A stretch of 6,064 nt of DNA from Candidatus Omnitrophota bacterium (GTDB lineage: Bacteria > Omnitrophota > Gorgyraeia > Gygaellales > Profunditerraquicolaceae). The translations under genes and the position numbers were made by a program. The notes under the pieces are model-generated. The model saw nothing but the letters and a program-made list of their open reading frames with translations. It ran no database searches and was not told the DNA's origin. Below, piece by piece: positions 6,061 to 6,064 of this stretch; position 1 is the first letter of the stretch, and every line of letters starts with the position of its first letter. The stretch covers positions 1-6,064 of the forward strand of contig CAIRWO010000107.1 in NCBI GenBank assembly GCA_903882345.1, written 5' to 3'.

Positions 6061-6064
6061 AATG

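Noticed and set aside
1..6064. tRNA genes, CRISPR arrays, insertion sequences, riboswitches or defence genes
   Set aside because: None is visible: coding density is almost complete, no gap exceeds 45 bases, and no direct-repeat array, transposase motif or tRNA-like fold was found by eye.

Overview
This window is the distal part of a bacterial ribosomal-protein 'alpha operon', followed without any visible break by three non-ribosomal genes. All seven genes are on the + strand and packed head to tail. The order is rpsK (3' part only), rpsD, rpoA, rplQ, a class I aminotransferase (aspB-like), a 3-isopropylmalate/homoaconitate dehydratase large subunit (leuC-like) and pilT. Coding density is nearly complete: the largest gap is 45 bases (between rpsD and rpoA), and there is no non-coding stretch near 300 bases.

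Organism: the rpsK-rpsD-rpoA-rplQ order, the bacterial alpha subunit with an intact DNA-binding C-terminal domain, Shine-Dalgarno sites before every complete gene and the standard code point to a bacterium. The S4 protein keeps all four zinc-ligand cysteines. The C-terminal tail of L17, and the aminotransferase, leuC-type and pilT genes after it, resemble what I recall of uncultured PVC-superphylum-like lineages such as Omnitrophota (OP3). That placement is from memory and only suggestive. PilT implies type IV pili, hence probably a diderm or at least a piliated cell.

Layout: bases 1-2568 are translation and transcription core genes (S11, S4, RNA polymerase alpha, L17). Bases 2580-4993 are an amino-acid-metabolism pair whose reading frames overlap by 19 bases. 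Bases 5014-6060 encode the pilus retraction ATPase, preceded by the strongest ribosome binding site in the window. I see no convincing terminator or promoter between any of these genes, so one long transcript is the simplest reading.

How they work together: the first four genes form a co-regulated ribosome/RNA polymerase module (in E. coli S4 represses this operon). The aminotransferase and the dehydratase probably share a pathway (amino-acid synthesis through 2-oxo acids), but the partner small subunit (leuD/hacB type) is not next to leuC. pilT appears to be a functional outsider that shares the transcript. I found no evidence of a novel mobile, defence or CRISPR-like system here. The most noteworthy points are the L17 tail, the orphan leuC and the unusual attachment of metabolic and pilus genes to the alpha operon.
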